From contig NZ_MUKN01000026.1 of assembly GCF_001995175.1 (NCBI RefSeq), positions 1-54,203 of the forward strand: DNA of 54,203 nt. The letters are read 5' to 3'. The translations under genes were made by a program, and so were the position numbers. The stretch is from Rathayibacter rhapontici (GTDB lineage Bacteria; Actinomycetota; Actinomycetes; Actinomycetales; Microbacteriaceae). Below, piece by piece: positions 18,026-26,745 of this stretch (position 1 is its first letter; each line of letters opens with the position of its first letter). The notes under the pieces are model-generated. The model was given only the letters and a program-made list of their open reading frames with translations. It was not told the DNA's origin and ran no database searches.

Positions 18026-18436
18026 ATGAGCACCACTGACAGCGACCGCAGGGCCGCCTCCGACTCCACGTTCGTGCCGATGCCGTGGCAGGCGTGGTAC
18101 GCCGCCGCTGAGGACGCTGCCGGGCACCACCTGGACGGCGACGAGGTCACGGACGGCTACTCCGTCGAGACGGCGTACGACGCCTGGCTGACCGGCTCGA
18201 CGCCGACGGGCTACGTCCGCTCGCTCGAGGCGGAGGGTCGCGCCCCCATGAAGCACCGCGGGCCGATCGTCGTGCTCCTCGCGGCCGTGCTGATCCTGAT
18301 CGTCATCAAGCTCGCCGTGCACACGGCACTCGCTCTCGCCGGCCTCCCGCAGGTCCCGCTGATCGACGGATCGGCTGCTCTGGCAGGCCTGCTGGGGTTC
18401 CTCGCGTTCATCGCATGGATCGACGCGACGGCATGA
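18026..18436 (+). CDS. Phage membrane protein
   Basis: A 136-residue protein with GGAAGGA before ATG 18026. The first 75 residues are soluble and acidic (WQAWYAAAEDAAGHHLDGDE), followed by KHR and two hydrophobic helices, about 79-98 (IVVLLAAVLILIVIKLAVHT) and 115-133. Placed at the head of the early operon, it could be an immunity or superinfection-exclusion protein, but nothing in the sequence proves it. Its stop overlaps the next start (ATGA). Confidence 0.75.
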   Translation: MSTTDSDRRAASDSTFVPMPWQAWYAAAEDAAGHHLDGDEVTDGYSVETAYDAWLTGSTPTGYVRSLEAEGRAPMKHRGPIVVLLAAVLILIVIKLAVHTALALAGLPQVPLIDGSAALAGLLGFLAFIAWIDATA

Positions 18437-18696
18437 GTGACGTGCTCGAGCAGGTCGATGTCGAGTCGATCGAGCACCTCGACTTCGAGGCGCAGTGTGC
18501 GGTCAAGGACTGCGAAGCGGCAGCTCGGTTCTCGGTGGTCTGCCGGTTCTGCGCCGACGTGACTCTCGCCTGCGAGGGACACACGCGGAACTTGATCGCG
18601 CTGAACCAGACGCTGTTCGGCTTCCAGTGCGAGGCGTGCCACCACATCGAGTTCGATCTGTGGGCGCTTGTTTGCATCCACCCGCTGAAGCCGTGA
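18433..18696 (+). CDS. Small Cys/His-rich (zinc-binding) phage protein
   Basis: An 87-residue protein with paired cysteines: AQCAVKDC, VVCRFCADVTLACEGH and FQCEACHHIEF. These would form one or two zinc sites. The family is not recognised. It is coupled by four-base overlaps to the membrane gene before and the resolvase after it. Confidence 0.75.
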   Translation: MSDVLEQVDVESIEHLDFEAQCAVKDCEAAARFSVVCRFCADVTLACEGHTRNLIALNQTLFGFQCEACHHIEFDLWALVCIHPLKP

Positions 18697-19235
18697 ACGT
18701 CTCGGGCATCGACTCGTCGCTGACCGCGTGCGGCCTCGCCCGGTACGTCGAGGGCGAGCGGATCGTCACGGCGGTCGTGCGGACGAAGAAGCAGGGCGAC
18801 GACCTGAAGGCGCAGTCGGACCGGATCGAGTACGTCGCCGGGCGGGCGCTCGAGTGGCTGCCGACGTCGGGGCTGTTCGTCATCGAGGAGCCGCCGCCGA
18901 CGCTGACGGGCGGCCTGGCGATCGAGCGGCACGCCCTCTACTACCTGCTCGTGCGGGTGCTGCTCCGCCGCGGCCCGGTCGTGCGAGTGCATCAGGCGAC
19001 CCGCGCGATGTACGCGACCGGCAACGGGCGGGCGAAGAAGCCCGAGGTGCTGGCTGCGATGCGCGCCGCCTTCCCCGCCGTGCGGGTGTCCGACGACAAC
19101 GCCGCTGACGCCCTCGCCTTGATGGCGCTCGGGTCCAGGAACCTCGGCCGGCCTCTCGAGGTCGAGCCGATCAGCAAGAAGCAGACCGCCGCCGGGGGCT
19201 CTCTCCGGTGGCCCAACGAGAAGGAACAGGACTGA
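18693..19235 (+). CDS. RuvC-like Holliday-junction resolvase
   Basis: A phage resolvase of the RNase H fold, 180 residues. The acidic catalytic residues sit in GIDSSLTACGLA (first Asp, residue 6), FVIEEPPP (Glu) and DDNAADALALMAL (C-terminal Asp pair). Such enzymes trim branched DNA before packaging and during recombination. It opens the recombination gene block (exonuclease, Bet, SSB). The GTG start overlaps the previous stop by four bases. Confidence 0.87.
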   Translation: MNVSGIDSSLTACGLARYVEGERIVTAVVRTKKQGDDLKAQSDRIEYVAGRALEWLPTSGLFVIEEPPPTLTGGLAIERHALYYLLVRVLLRRGPVVRVHQATRAMYATGNGRAKKPEVLAAMRAAFPAVRVSDDNAADALALMALGSRNLGRPLEVEPISKKQTAAGGSLRWPNEKEQD

Positions 19236-19564
19236 TGTCGACCACGAAGAAGATCACCCTCGCCGGCAAGTTCCCGGGCGAGGAGCAGAACGGGATGACC
19301 GCGCTCGAGAGCGACTGGTCGCGGGTGGAGTCGCCGAACGGCGTCTACGTGATCGCCCGCGTCGAGCGCACCGATCTCTCGATCAAGGAGGACGGCTCGC
19401 GGGTGGCGAAGGCGGGCCTGAAGCAGGTGGAGCTCGTGCCGCTCGAGGACGAGGAGAAGGTGCTGTCGCTGCTGCGGGAGTACTGCGGGGCGCGCGGCGG
19501 GTTCATGGCGGCCGCGCCGGACGTGCAGCTCGACCTGGACATCGAGGGCGGTGACGACGAGTGA
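19235..19564 (+). CDS. Conserved phage protein, unknown function
   Basis: A 109-residue protein beginning MSTTKKITLAGKFPGEEQNG. It is predicted to be mostly beta at the N-terminus (NGVYVIARVERTDLSIKEDG) with an acidic tail. It is coupled to the resolvase (TGATG) and to the next gene by a four-base overlap. No motif suggests an activity; placement suggests a role with the recombination proteins. Confidence 0.72.
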   Translation: MSTTKKITLAGKFPGEEQNGMTALESDWSRVESPNGVYVIARVERTDLSIKEDGSRVAKAGLKQVELVPLEDEEKVLSLLREYCGARGGFMAAAPDVQLDLDIEGGDDE

Positions 19565-19959
19565 CCACCATCGACCACTGGGAGAAGCAGAAGATCGCTG
19601 ACCTGCTCGTCGGACGACGCATCGTCGCCGCCGACAAGGAGGAGCAGACGCTGACCCTCGACGACGGCATGGTGGTGCGCGTCGAGCCGAACGAGGGCGG
19701 GTGCGCCTGCTCCGCGGGCGACTACGAACTCGCCTCGCTCGCGACCGTCGACAACGCGATCACCTCCGTCGACGTGCTGGACGAAGCCTTCGCAGACACG
19801 CGCGGCTCGGACTACCAGTACGCGGAGGATCCGCACCGCTACCGGATCAGCGTCTACGCCGGCGGAGTCGCGACCGACGTCGCGGTGATCGAAGGCGACG
19901 ACGGCAACGGCTACTACGGCACGGGCTTCGCGCTCGTCGTGACGGAGGTGCAGCCGTGA
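19561..19959 (+). CDS. Conserved phage protein (DUF7448-like)
   Basis: A 132-residue acidic protein. The segments LLVGRRIVAADKEEQTLTLD, VEPNEGGCACSAGDYELASL and NAITSVDVLDEAF resemble a widespread actinophage family that I recall as DUF7448; this link is from memory and unverified. A CAC motif is the only Cys cluster. GTG start, coupled to the exonuclease gene downstream. Confidence 0.75.
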   Translation: MTTIDHWEKQKIADLLVGRRIVAADKEEQTLTLDDGMVVRVEPNEGGCACSAGDYELASLATVDNAITSVDVLDEAFADTRGSDYQYAEDPHRYRISVYAGGVATDVAVIEGDDGNGYYGTGFALVVTEVQP

Positions 19960-21023
19960 GCGCGCTGCAGAGAGTGATGGAGCGCCGCGTCGCGACGTCG
20001 GAGGACCGCGAGGTGTGGCTGGACGCTCGCCTGACCGGGGCAACGGCGACCGAGGTCGCGAAGATCGCGGCCGGCGACGGGCTCGGCGTCCTCCGGGACA
20101 AGCTGAAGCCGAAGTCGATCCGGGCGACGCCGGCGATGGAGTGGGGCAACGTCCGGGAGCCGGCGATCGTCGCCGCGGTCCAGGCGGAGTGGCCGCACAT
20201 CGAGGGCAACTCGTGGCTGCTGCACGCCGAGGGGAACCGCCGGCACCTGGCGACTCCGGACGGCATCGGCGAGTCGTTCCTCGGCGCGATCGAGCTGCTC
20301 GAGTGCAAGGCCTCGAAGTTCGACCTCTCCCCCGCGCCCGGCGCCGGAGTGGTGCCGCTCGAGGTCGTGAGGACGATGCTGCAGCGGGCGCGGCCGCCGA
20401 AGTTCTGGTCGACGGGCTACTACGACCAGATGCAGTGGCAGCTGCACGTGACCGGCGCGGACCGCGTGGTCTTCGCGTGGGAGCAGCACGACGGCGACTA
20501 CACGAAGTGGCCCGAGCAGGGGCCGACGGTGCAGGCAGTGCGCACGCGCATCTTCCTGCGCGACGAGGAGCGGATCGCGTTCCTCGTGACTCAGGCCGAC
20601 ATCTTCCTCGATGCCCTCGACCGGACCCGCGCCGAGCAGCCCGCAGCCGAGGAACAGGCGGAGCCGTCGGAGCTCGAGGTGTGGGTCGGTCAGTACGCCG
20701 AGGCGCTGGCGACGGAGGCCGAGGGCGCTCGCCGCAAGGAGCTGGCGCGCGCCGAGCTGATGCGGATCGGCACGGAGAAGGGCGAGGAGTTCTCCGAGCG
20801 GACCCCGGCGGGGCTCGTGACGTACAAGCCGGGCGGGACCGCGACGGTCAGCGCTCCGGACGAGGCGGCCGCGAAGGAGGCGGCGCCGGCGCTCTGGTCG
20901 CTGTACGAGGCCGCGCGCACCGGGTGGGCCGCGCACGCCGCGGCCTTCACGACGACGAGAGAGACGACGAAGGCGGCGACCCTGCGGGTCACGCCTGCGA
21001 AGCAGAAGGAGCAGGCCGCGTGA
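19956..21023 (+). CDS. YqaJ-type phage exonuclease
   Basis: Lambda-exonuclease-like 5'-3' dsDNA exonuclease, 355 residues, that resects ends for the partner annealase. The nuclease core is visible: MEWGNVREPAI near 52-62, then the Asp in ATPDGIGE, and the E-x-K motif in IELLECKAS. YYDQMQWQLHVTGADRVVFA is the conserved QMQ helix of this family. The C-terminal 130 residues are helical and Ala/Glu-rich. GTG start with a four-base overlap; the bet/recT gene follows with the same overlap, forming the usual exo-annealase pair. Confidence 0.92.
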   Translation: MSALQRVMERRVATSEDREVWLDARLTGATATEVAKIAAGDGLGVLRDKLKPKSIRATPAMEWGNVREPAIVAAVQAEWPHIEGNSWLLHAEGNRRHLATPDGIGESFLGAIELLECKASKFDLSPAPGAGVVPLEVVRTMLQRARPPKFWSTGYYDQMQWQLHVTGADRVVFAWEQHDGDYTKWPEQGPTVQAVRTRIFLRDEERIAFLVTQADIFLDALDRTRAEQPAAEEQAEPSELEVWVGQYAEALATEAEGARRKELARAELMRIGTEKGEEFSERTPAGLVTYKPGGTATVSAPDEAAAKEAAPALWSLYEAARTGWAAHAAAFTTTRETTKAATLRVTPAKQKEQAA

Positions 21024-22150
21024 GCGAGATGGTGAGGACGAGTGGTGGCGTGCTGGCGCTGCCGACGTCGGGTGATCAGAGCACCTGGACGGACAAGGAG
21101 GCGGCGCTGATCGAGGCGGCCGGCCTGGTGTCGCGCAAGCGCAACCAGCCGCCGCAGCTGGCGCCGCGGCCGGTGGTCGAGGCGTTCCTGCTGCAGTGCG
21201 AGCGAACGCAGCTGGACCCGTTCGCTCGGCAGATCTACTGCATCGAGCGGGGCGGGAAGTGGCAGACGCAGATCAGCATCGACGGCGCCCGCCTGGTCGC
21301 GGAGCGGTCGGGGAAGTACGAGGGGCAGACGGCGCCGGAGTTCTCGAACGACGGGCAGACGTGGACTCAGGCGTGGATGCCGACGACGGGGCGCGAGCTC
21401 CCGGCGTTCGCCCGCGTGGGCGTGTACAAGGCCGGCTTCCGCGAGGCGCTGTCCGTGGTCGCCCGCTGGGAGTCGTACGCCCCGATGGAGGACGTGTGGG
21501 ACCGCGGCGCGAGGACGGGCGAGAAGAAGCTCGGCGCGATGTGGGCCAAGATGCCCGACGTTATGCTCGCGAAGGTCGCCGAGATGCTCGCGCTGCGGAA
21601 GGCGTTCCCGAACGACCTGTCGGGGCTGTACTCGACCGAGGAGATGGCGCAGGCGGCGAACGCGGCGCCCACTGCCGTCCAGCAGGGCACGAACGGCGCT
21701 GAGCGGCCGCAGGAGCAGCGCCGGGCCCCGGAGCCCGCGGGGCGTCCCGAGGAGCCCGTAGACGCGCAGGTGGTGGCGGACTCCTCGTGGGAGCAGCGCG
21801 CCATCGCGTGCACGTCGATGGCTGACCTTCGGCCGCTGTACGAGGAGGCGGAGCAGGCGGGCGTCTTCGGCGACGTGCTCGCCTCGGGGGAGACGGTGCG
21901 CGACATGCTGTGGGCGCGGAAGCGGGCGCTCGAGCAGGGCCCGCCGCCGGCCGCCGGCCCCGCGCGTGACCCGGAGCTGCCGATGCCGTGGGTCGACATG
22001 CTCGGCGGGGCGGTCGACATGGGTGACCTGCTCGACCTGCGGGCCGCGTGCGAGCGTCGGAACGAGTGGACCGACGAGCTCGCGGAGGTGTTCGCGCGCC
22101 GCACTGAGCAGCTCGAGGCGGCCCTCGCGGAGTCGGAGTCGCAGTCGTGA
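21020..22150 (+). CDS. bet: Phage recombination protein Bet (RecT family annealase)
   Basis: Single-strand annealing protein of 376 residues working with the exonuclease upstream. The diagnostic core is LDPFARQIYCIERGGKWQTQ followed by ISIDGARLVAERSGKYEGQ, and later KMPDVMLAKVAEMLALRKAF and DLSGLYSTEEM. The C-terminal 140 residues (Pro/Glu/Ala-rich, then helical) are longer than in lambda Bet. GTG start inside the previous stop. Confidence 0.93.
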   Translation: MSEMVRTSGGVLALPTSGDQSTWTDKEAALIEAAGLVSRKRNQPPQLAPRPVVEAFLLQCERTQLDPFARQIYCIERGGKWQTQISIDGARLVAERSGKYEGQTAPEFSNDGQTWTQAWMPTTGRELPAFARVGVYKAGFREALSVVARWESYAPMEDVWDRGARTGEKKLGAMWAKMPDVMLAKVAEMLALRKAFPNDLSGLYSTEEMAQAANAAPTAVQQGTNGAERPQEQRRAPEPAGRPEEPVDAQVVADSSWEQRAIACTSMADLRPLYEEAEQAGVFGDVLASGETVRDMLWARKRALEQGPPPAAGPARDPELPMPWVDMLGGAVDMGDLLDLRAACERRNEWTDELAEVFARRTEQLEAALAESESQS

Positions 22151-22509
22151 CCGAGCAGCGGATCAAGACGCCCGACGACGTGATCGACGACGTCGAGGCG
22201 GCGCTCGAGCGGATCGAGGCCGCGCCGGAGACGGTGGCGGCCGCTGAGACGAGGCGCGACGAGGCGGTGCACGCGCTCGCGATGGCTCGTGCCCGGCTGA
22301 AACTCACGGTCGACGGGTCCACCGCCGAGCGTCGGGAGGCGCGCATCGTTCTCGAGACGGCGGAGCTCGCGCAGGCCGTCGCCGTCGCGAAGGTCGCCGT
22401 GACCTACGCGAAGGGGCAGGCGGACGCCGCCGACAAGCGCCTCTCGGGAGCGCAGACGATCGCGCGGATGGTGGAGCGCACGCTCGACTCCGGACGGTAC
22501 CGGCCGTGA
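22147..22509 (+). CDS. Helical phage protein, unknown function
   Basis: A 120-residue protein almost entirely alpha-helical and rich in Ala, Glu and Arg (ALERIEAAPETVAAAETRRD, ARIVLETAELAQAVAVAKVA), so probably a coiled coil. The family is not recognised. Overlaps its neighbours by four bases on both sides within the recombination operon. Confidence 0.68.
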   Translation: MTEQRIKTPDDVIDDVEAALERIEAAPETVAAAETRRDEAVHALAMARARLKLTVDGSTAERREARIVLETAELAQAVAVAKVAVTYAKGQADAADKRLSGAQTIARMVERTLDSGRYRP

Positions 22510-22703
22510 CCGGCGCGACCGTCCGCCGCGGCGACCGCGTCCAGATCGGGAAGGGCACCTCGGTGTACCTCGTCGACCGCGTCGAGGACCGGAAGGACGA
22601 GGCCGGCGGCGTCTACCAGGTCGCGTTCCTCGTCACCGAGAAGGGCCGCCCGCTGCCGGGCTTCACCGAGACCGCGCGGCTCCGGCTCGTCATCCGACGG
22701 TGA
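22506..22703 (+). CDS. Small phage protein, unknown function
   Basis: A 65-residue, mostly beta protein (VRRGDRVQIGKGTSVYLVDR, GGVYQVAFLVTEKGRPLPG), possibly an SH3-like barrel. GTG start, four-base overlaps on both sides. No activity can be assigned. Confidence 0.65.
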   Translation: MTGATVRRGDRVQIGKGTSVYLVDRVEDRKDEAGGVYQVAFLVTEKGRPLPGFTETARLRLVIRR

Positions 22704-23137
22704 CCGCCTCCGCGGTCAGGCCCGCGGTCCGGGCGCTGGTCATCGACCGCGACTCCGGCCGCTGCCGCTGGTGCGGACGCCAGGTGGACCGCAGCGACTA
22801 CTCGCTGCAGCACCGCCGGCCCCGCGCTGCAGGCGGCAGCGGCCGGCCCGAGACGAACCTCGCGGGGAACCTCGCGGTCGTCTGCGGGTCCGGGACCACG
22901 AAGTGCCACGGCCACATGGAGTCCCACCGGACCGCGGCGCTCGCTCGCGGGTTCCTCGTCCGCCAGTACGGCCCACTCCCCGCCGACGTCCCGCTGCTCA
23001 CCGCGAGCGGCTGGATCCGGCTCGACGACGACGGCGGCTTCCAGACCGTCACCGAGACCGACGCGGCCGCGTTCATGGCCGAGCACGGCTACCCCACACA
23101 CGAACCACGAACCACAGGAAGGAGGCGGTCACGATGA
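22700..23137 (+). CDS. HNH endonuclease-like protein
   Basis: A 145-residue protein with the zinc-bound HNH (beta-beta-alpha-Me) nuclease pattern: CRWCGRQVD, SLQHRRPRAAGG, ETNLAGNLAVVCGSGTTKCH and HMESHR. The paired Cys and the LQHRRPR, N and HGHMESH positions fit a metal-dependent nicking or cutting enzyme. It lies in the early operon, away from the terminase-linked HNH gene at 31070. GTG start, coupled upstream and downstream. Confidence 0.87.
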   Translation: MTASAVRPAVRALVIDRDSGRCRWCGRQVDRSDYSLQHRRPRAAGGSGRPETNLAGNLAVVCGSGTTKCHGHMESHRTAALARGFLVRQYGPLPADVPLLTASGWIRLDDDGGFQTVTETDAAAFMAEHGYPTHEPRTTGRRRSR

Positions 23138-23862
23138 TCGAACGCCCCGAATTCGACTTCGATCGGAACTTCACCCGCATCCCGAACGCCTGGGCGCGAG
23201 ACGCCCGACTGAGCCGCCGAGCACGCGGGCTGCTGCTCGAGCTGCTGTCCCACCGGCCCGGCTGGAAGATCGGCGAGCGGTCCCTCGTGAAGTCCGGCCG
23301 CGAGGGTCGCGACGCCGTGCGCGCCACGATCGCCGAGCTGCTCGAGGCCGGCTACCTCGTCCGGGTGCAGAACCGCGACGGCGGCCGCTTCGGCGAGGTC
23401 GACTACCGCCTGACGGCTCCCTCGATGGCCCAGTCCACCGCGGACGGCTTTTCCGGCGACGGTGAAACCGCGGCCGGGAAAACCGGCGCCGGTGAATCCG
23501 ACCACAAAGAAGACCATCTAGAAGAAGACCATCCTGAAGAACTCATGCTCGTCCCTGCCGGGCCGAGCGCGAGCGATCGCTTCGAGGAGTTCTGGAAGGT
23601 CTACCCGCGGAAGGTCGCGAAGGGCACCGCGAAGGCGGCGTTCCTCCGGCTGGTGAAGAAGCACGACGTCGAGGCGATCATCGGCGGCGCTCGCCGGCTG
23701 GCCGCGGATCCGAACCTGCCGGAGCAGCAGTTCGTGAAGCACCCGACGACGTGGCTCAACGGCGAGGGCTGGGACGACGAGCCGCTCCCTGAGCGCATCG
23801 ACCGCGTGCGGCCGCCGCAGGACGATGACGGCGAGTTCGACTGGCTGCGAGCGCGCTCGTGA
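23134..23862 (+). CDS. Winged-helix replication initiator-like protein
   Basis: A 242-residue protein. The N-terminal domain (FTRIPNAWARDARLSRRARG, IGERSLVKSGREGRDAVRAT) is the helix-turn-helix replisome-organiser type. A charged linker (about 95-150, with EEDH repeats) leads to a C-terminal domain (RFEEFWKVYPRKVAKGTAKA, FVKHPTTWLNGEGWDDEP) shared by DnaD-like and phage replication proteins. It has a strong GGAAGGAGG before ATG 23134. With the ATPase gene downstream it is likely the prophage replication initiator/loader. Confidence 0.82.
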   Translation: MIERPEFDFDRNFTRIPNAWARDARLSRRARGLLLELLSHRPGWKIGERSLVKSGREGRDAVRATIAELLEAGYLVRVQNRDGGRFGEVDYRLTAPSMAQSTADGFSGDGETAAGKTGAGESDHKEDHLEEDHPEELMLVPAGPSASDRFEEFWKVYPRKVAKGTAKAAFLRLVKKHDVEAIIGGARRLAADPNLPEQQFVKHPTTWLNGEGWDDEPLPERIDRVRPPQDDDGEFDWLRARS

Positions 23863-25067
23863 GCGGCGACGAGTCCGTGCAGCTGGCGGAGCGTGCCGTG
23901 CTCGGCGCCCTGCTGCTGAACGGCAAGGTCATGCGCGACGTCACCCCGCTCGTCTCGCCCGGCGACTTCCTCGACCCGCACCTCGGCGAGCTCCTCCGCG
24001 GGATGAAGCGCCTGCTCGCGGAGGGCCAGCCGGTCGACGTCATCACCGTCTCCGGCCGCCTGCAGGACTGGGGCGTCACCGCGTTCACCCCGTCGGACCT
24101 GCACGAGCTCGCCGGCGACGTCACGTCCTCGGAGAACGCATCGTTCTACGCCGCCCAGGTACGGGAGGCGTCGGTCCGCCGGCAGCTGCGGCAGCTCGGC
24201 CAGAACCTCGTGCAGAGCGCCGCCGTCACCGACTCCGGCGTGTCCCTCGCCCGGGCCACTGAAGGCCTCAAGGCAATCCGCGCCGGCGCCGCCCGTAGCC
24301 GCGCGCTCGCCGTGCAGCTCGAGGCCGTCATGCAGGGAGTGGACGACTACGACTGGGTCGTCCCCGACCTGCTCGAGCGCGGCGACCGCCTCGTGCTCAC
24401 CGGCGTCGAGGGCGGCGGCAAGTCCATGCTGATCCGGCAGATCGTGCTGCTCGCGTCGGCCGGGATCCACCCGTTCACGTTCCGCCCGATCACGCCCGTC
24501 CGCGGGCTGGTCATCGACGCGGAGAACACCGAGAAGCAGTGGCGGCGCTCGTCGCAGCGGCTCGTGGCGGCCGCGTCCCTGCGGAGCACAGAGCACCCCG
24601 CGTCGAAGGTGCGGCTGTGGTGCGCGCCGCGCCTGGACCTGACGAAGGACTCCGACCTGTCGGACGTGCACGCGCTGATCGACGAGCACCAGCCCGACGT
24701 GCTCGCCATCGGCCCGCTGTACCGGCTGACGCCGGGAGCGATCACGTCCGACGACGACGCGGCGCCGCTGCTCGCCGCGCTCGACACGATCCGCGACCGC
24801 GGCGTCGCCCTCCTGATGGAGGCGCACGCCGGTCACGCGACCGCCGGCCCCGGAGGCGACCGGGAGCTGCGGCCCCGCGGGTCATCGGCGCTGCTCGGCT
24901 GGCCGGAATTCGGCCTCGGCATCACCCCCTCGAAGGTGCAGGGCCGCGTGTCCGGCACTCAATTCCGACTCGTCCGCTGGCGAGGCGACCGTGACGCGCG
25001 CGACTGGCCGTCGCACATCAGCCGCGGCGCTTCCCCGTTCCCGTGGACCCCTACCCAGAAGGACTGA
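23859..25067 (+). CDS. DnaB-N / RecA-like ATPase (phage replicative helicase-like)
   Basis: A 402-residue protein. Residues 5-105 resemble the DnaB N-terminal domain (AERAVLGALLLNGKVMRDVT, GDFLDPHLGELLRGMKRL). The C-terminal RecA-like/AAA_25 domain has Walker A GVEGGGKS at about 182-189, VRGLVIDAENTEKQW, and Walker B-like QPDVLAIGPLYRL. It is shorter than true DnaB and closer to RepA-type phage ATPases, which either unwind DNA or load the host helicase. GTG start coupled to the initiator-like gene. Confidence 0.85.
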   Translation: MSGDESVQLAERAVLGALLLNGKVMRDVTPLVSPGDFLDPHLGELLRGMKRLLAEGQPVDVITVSGRLQDWGVTAFTPSDLHELAGDVTSSENASFYAAQVREASVRRQLRQLGQNLVQSAAVTDSGVSLARATEGLKAIRAGAARSRALAVQLEAVMQGVDDYDWVVPDLLERGDRLVLTGVEGGGKSMLIRQIVLLASAGIHPFTFRPITPVRGLVIDAENTEKQWRRSSQRLVAAASLRSTEHPASKVRLWCAPRLDLTKDSDLSDVHALIDEHQPDVLAIGPLYRLTPGAITSDDDAAPLLAALDTIRDRGVALLMEAHAGHATAGPGGDRELRPRGSSALLGWPEFGLGITPSKVQGRVSGTQFRLVRWRGDRDARDWPSHISRGASPFPWTPTQKD

Positions 25068-25070
25068 CCA

Positions 25071-25328
25071 GTGGTCGAACGACAGAAGACCGAGACCACC
25101 GCTGAGGTTTTCGCGACCGGCCCCGAGGCGGTGGCCGTGCGGATGCACCGGAAGTACACCGAGCTCGCGCCGGCTGAGGCGCGGCAGATGGCGCAGGAGC
25201 TGCTGGACGCCGCGGAGGAGGCCGAGGAGTTCCCGACCCCGCCGCCGGTGGCCCTCGTGTCCTACGGCTACGGCTTCGACTACGACGAGCTGCCCACCAC
25301 CCCGATCCCCTACAACGAAGGAGCCTGA
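25071..25328 (+). CDS. Small acidic phage protein
   Basis: An 85-residue protein with a helical centre (EARQMAQELLDAAEEAEEF) and a Tyr/Pro-rich C-terminus. It lies between the ATPase and ssb with three and six bases of spacing. No known family; possibly an SSB or helicase accessory by position only. GTG start. Confidence 0.65.
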   Translation: MVERQKTETTAEVFATGPEAVAVRMHRKYTELAPAEARQMAQELLDAAEEAEEFPTPPPVALVSYGYGFDYDELPTTPIPYNEGA

Positions 25329-25334
25329 GCCCTC

Positions 25335-25838
25335 ATGGCCGGAGAAACCATCATCACCGTCGTCGGCAACCTCACGTCCGACCCGGAGCTGCGCCACACG
25401 CAGAACGGGAAGGCCGTCGCGAACTTCACGATCGCGAGCACCCCGCGGACCTTCGACAAGCAGTCGAACCAGTGGGTCGACGGCGAGGCGCTGTTCCTCC
25501 GCGCGTCCGTCTGGGAGGAGTTCGCCGAGCACGTCGCCGGGTCGCTCACGAAGGGCTCCCGCGTCGTCGCGACGGGGAAGCTCAAGCAGCGCTCGTATGA
25601 GACGAAGGAGGGCGAGAAGCGCACGAGCATCGAGCTCGAGATCGACGAGATCGGTCCTTCGCTCCGGTACGCCACCGCCCAGGTCACCCGGACAGCCGGT
25701 GGTGGAGTCGGTGGCGGCCGTTCCGGGGGTCGCGGGCAGGCCGGTGGGTACCAGGGCTCCCAGGGCGGCAGCGGGGCGTCTAGCGACTGGCGCACGCCGT
25801 CGTCGGCTCCCGCGCAGAACGACGAGGAGCCGTTCTGA
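25335..25838 (+). CDS. ssb: Phage single-stranded DNA-binding protein
   Basis: OB-fold SSB of 167 residues: [79 protein letters not shown] Gly-rich linker leads to the acidic tip DEEPF, the partner-docking peptide of true SSBs, which the chromosomal paralogue at 10945 lacks. It protects ssDNA during phage replication and exonuclease/Bet recombination. Its stop overlaps the next start (TGATG). Confidence 0.93.
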   Translation: MAGETIITVVGNLTSDPELRHTQNGKAVANFTIASTPRTFDKQSNQWVDGEALFLRASVWEEFAEHVAGSLTKGSRVVATGKLKQRSYETKEGEKRTSIELEIDEIGPSLRYATAQVTRTAGGGVGGGRSGGRGQAGGYQGSQGGSGASSDWRTPSSAPAQNDEEPF

Positions 25839-26608
25839 TGCGGGACACGTTCGCGCCAGCAGCGCTGTCCGACCTCGAGCGGGAGCTACACGACGACCCG
25901 GTGGGCCCGCGCTGCATCCGCCAGCACGACGCGAAGGGCCGCCCCGGGAAGCTCGCGGCGGCCCGCGCCGGCCAGCTCTGCTGGTCCTGCTACGGCCGGC
26001 TCAGCCGGGACGTCGTGACCCTCGCCGAGCTGGTCACCACCATCACCGAGCAGACGGCGCCCTCGATCGTCTCGCCCATCACCGAGAGGGTCGCCGGGAC
26101 GAAGGCGCCCCGGCTCCCGATCGACGCCGACGGCATCGACGCCCTGAACGAGCTGTGGCCGCTGCTCGCCCGGTGGGTCGCCGCCTGGACGGTCGAGCTT
26201 CGCCTCGACCCGCCGACGGTCCTCTCGGAGTCGATCGAGCGCGACCGGGACGTCGACCGGGTCCCGGCCGGCTGGTCCACCCGCACGCTCACCCGCGCCG
26301 CGAACGACGCCGCCGAGTGGCTGGTGCTCGCCGCCCCCGCCTGGTGCACGAGCGTTCACGTCGCCCACTTCTACGCCGAGGTGTCGGAGGCGGCGCGCGT
26401 CTACTCCGGCCGCTGGCGCCTCGCCGAGCGGGGCCCGAGGCGGTCCTCGCGGAAGTGCGGCCGCGGCGGCATCGGCTGCGGCGCCGGCCAGGTCGTCGTC
26501 GGGTGGGACGGCGATGACCCGTACGCCGTCTGCAACGCCTGCGGGTGGCGGCCCGACGACGAGGCGCAGTTCGCGGCTGCCGCTGCGACCGAGGGGGTGG
26601 CGTCGTGA
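25838..26608 (+). CDS. Conserved phage protein with Cys motifs
   Basis: A 256-residue protein. Cysteines cluster near the N-terminus (GPRCIRQHDAKGR, QLCWSCYGRL) and C-terminus (SRKCGRGGIGC, YAVCNACGW), suggesting two zinc ribbons around a helical middle (WPLLARWVAAWTVELRLDPP). This architecture is common in actinophage early regions, with no known function. It is coupled to ssb upstream and to the tiny Cys-rich gene downstream. Confidence 0.75.
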   Translation: MRDTFAPAALSDLERELHDDPVGPRCIRQHDAKGRPGKLAAARAGQLCWSCYGRLSRDVVTLAELVTTITEQTAPSIVSPITERVAGTKAPRLPIDADGIDALNELWPLLARWVAAWTVELRLDPPTVLSESIERDRDVDRVPAGWSTRTLTRAANDAAEWLVLAAPAWCTSVHVAHFYAEVSEAARVYSGRWRLAERGPRRSSRKCGRGGIGCGAGQVVVGWDGDDPYAVCNACGWRPDDEAQFAAAAATEGVAS

Positions 26609-26745
26609 CCGGCTTCCCCCGCCCTGTGAACTCCGACTGCAGGGCCGGATCCCACCGGTCGTGCTTCGGGGACGCGTGGGACTACGAGAAGGATGCTCTC
26701 GCGCCGTGCGAGTGCGGATGCCACACCGAGAGGACCGCAGCATGA
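26605..26745 (+). CDS. 46-residue Cys-rich phage protein
   Basis: A tiny protein with NSDCRAGSHRSCFGDAW and CECGCHTER, giving five Cys and two His that could hold a zinc ion. GTG start overlaps the previous stop by four bases, and its own stop overlaps the next ATG by four, the rule in this operon, which supports translation despite the small size. Confidence 0.7.
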   Translation: MTGFPRPVNSDCRAGSHRSCFGDAWDYEKDALAPCECGCHTERTAA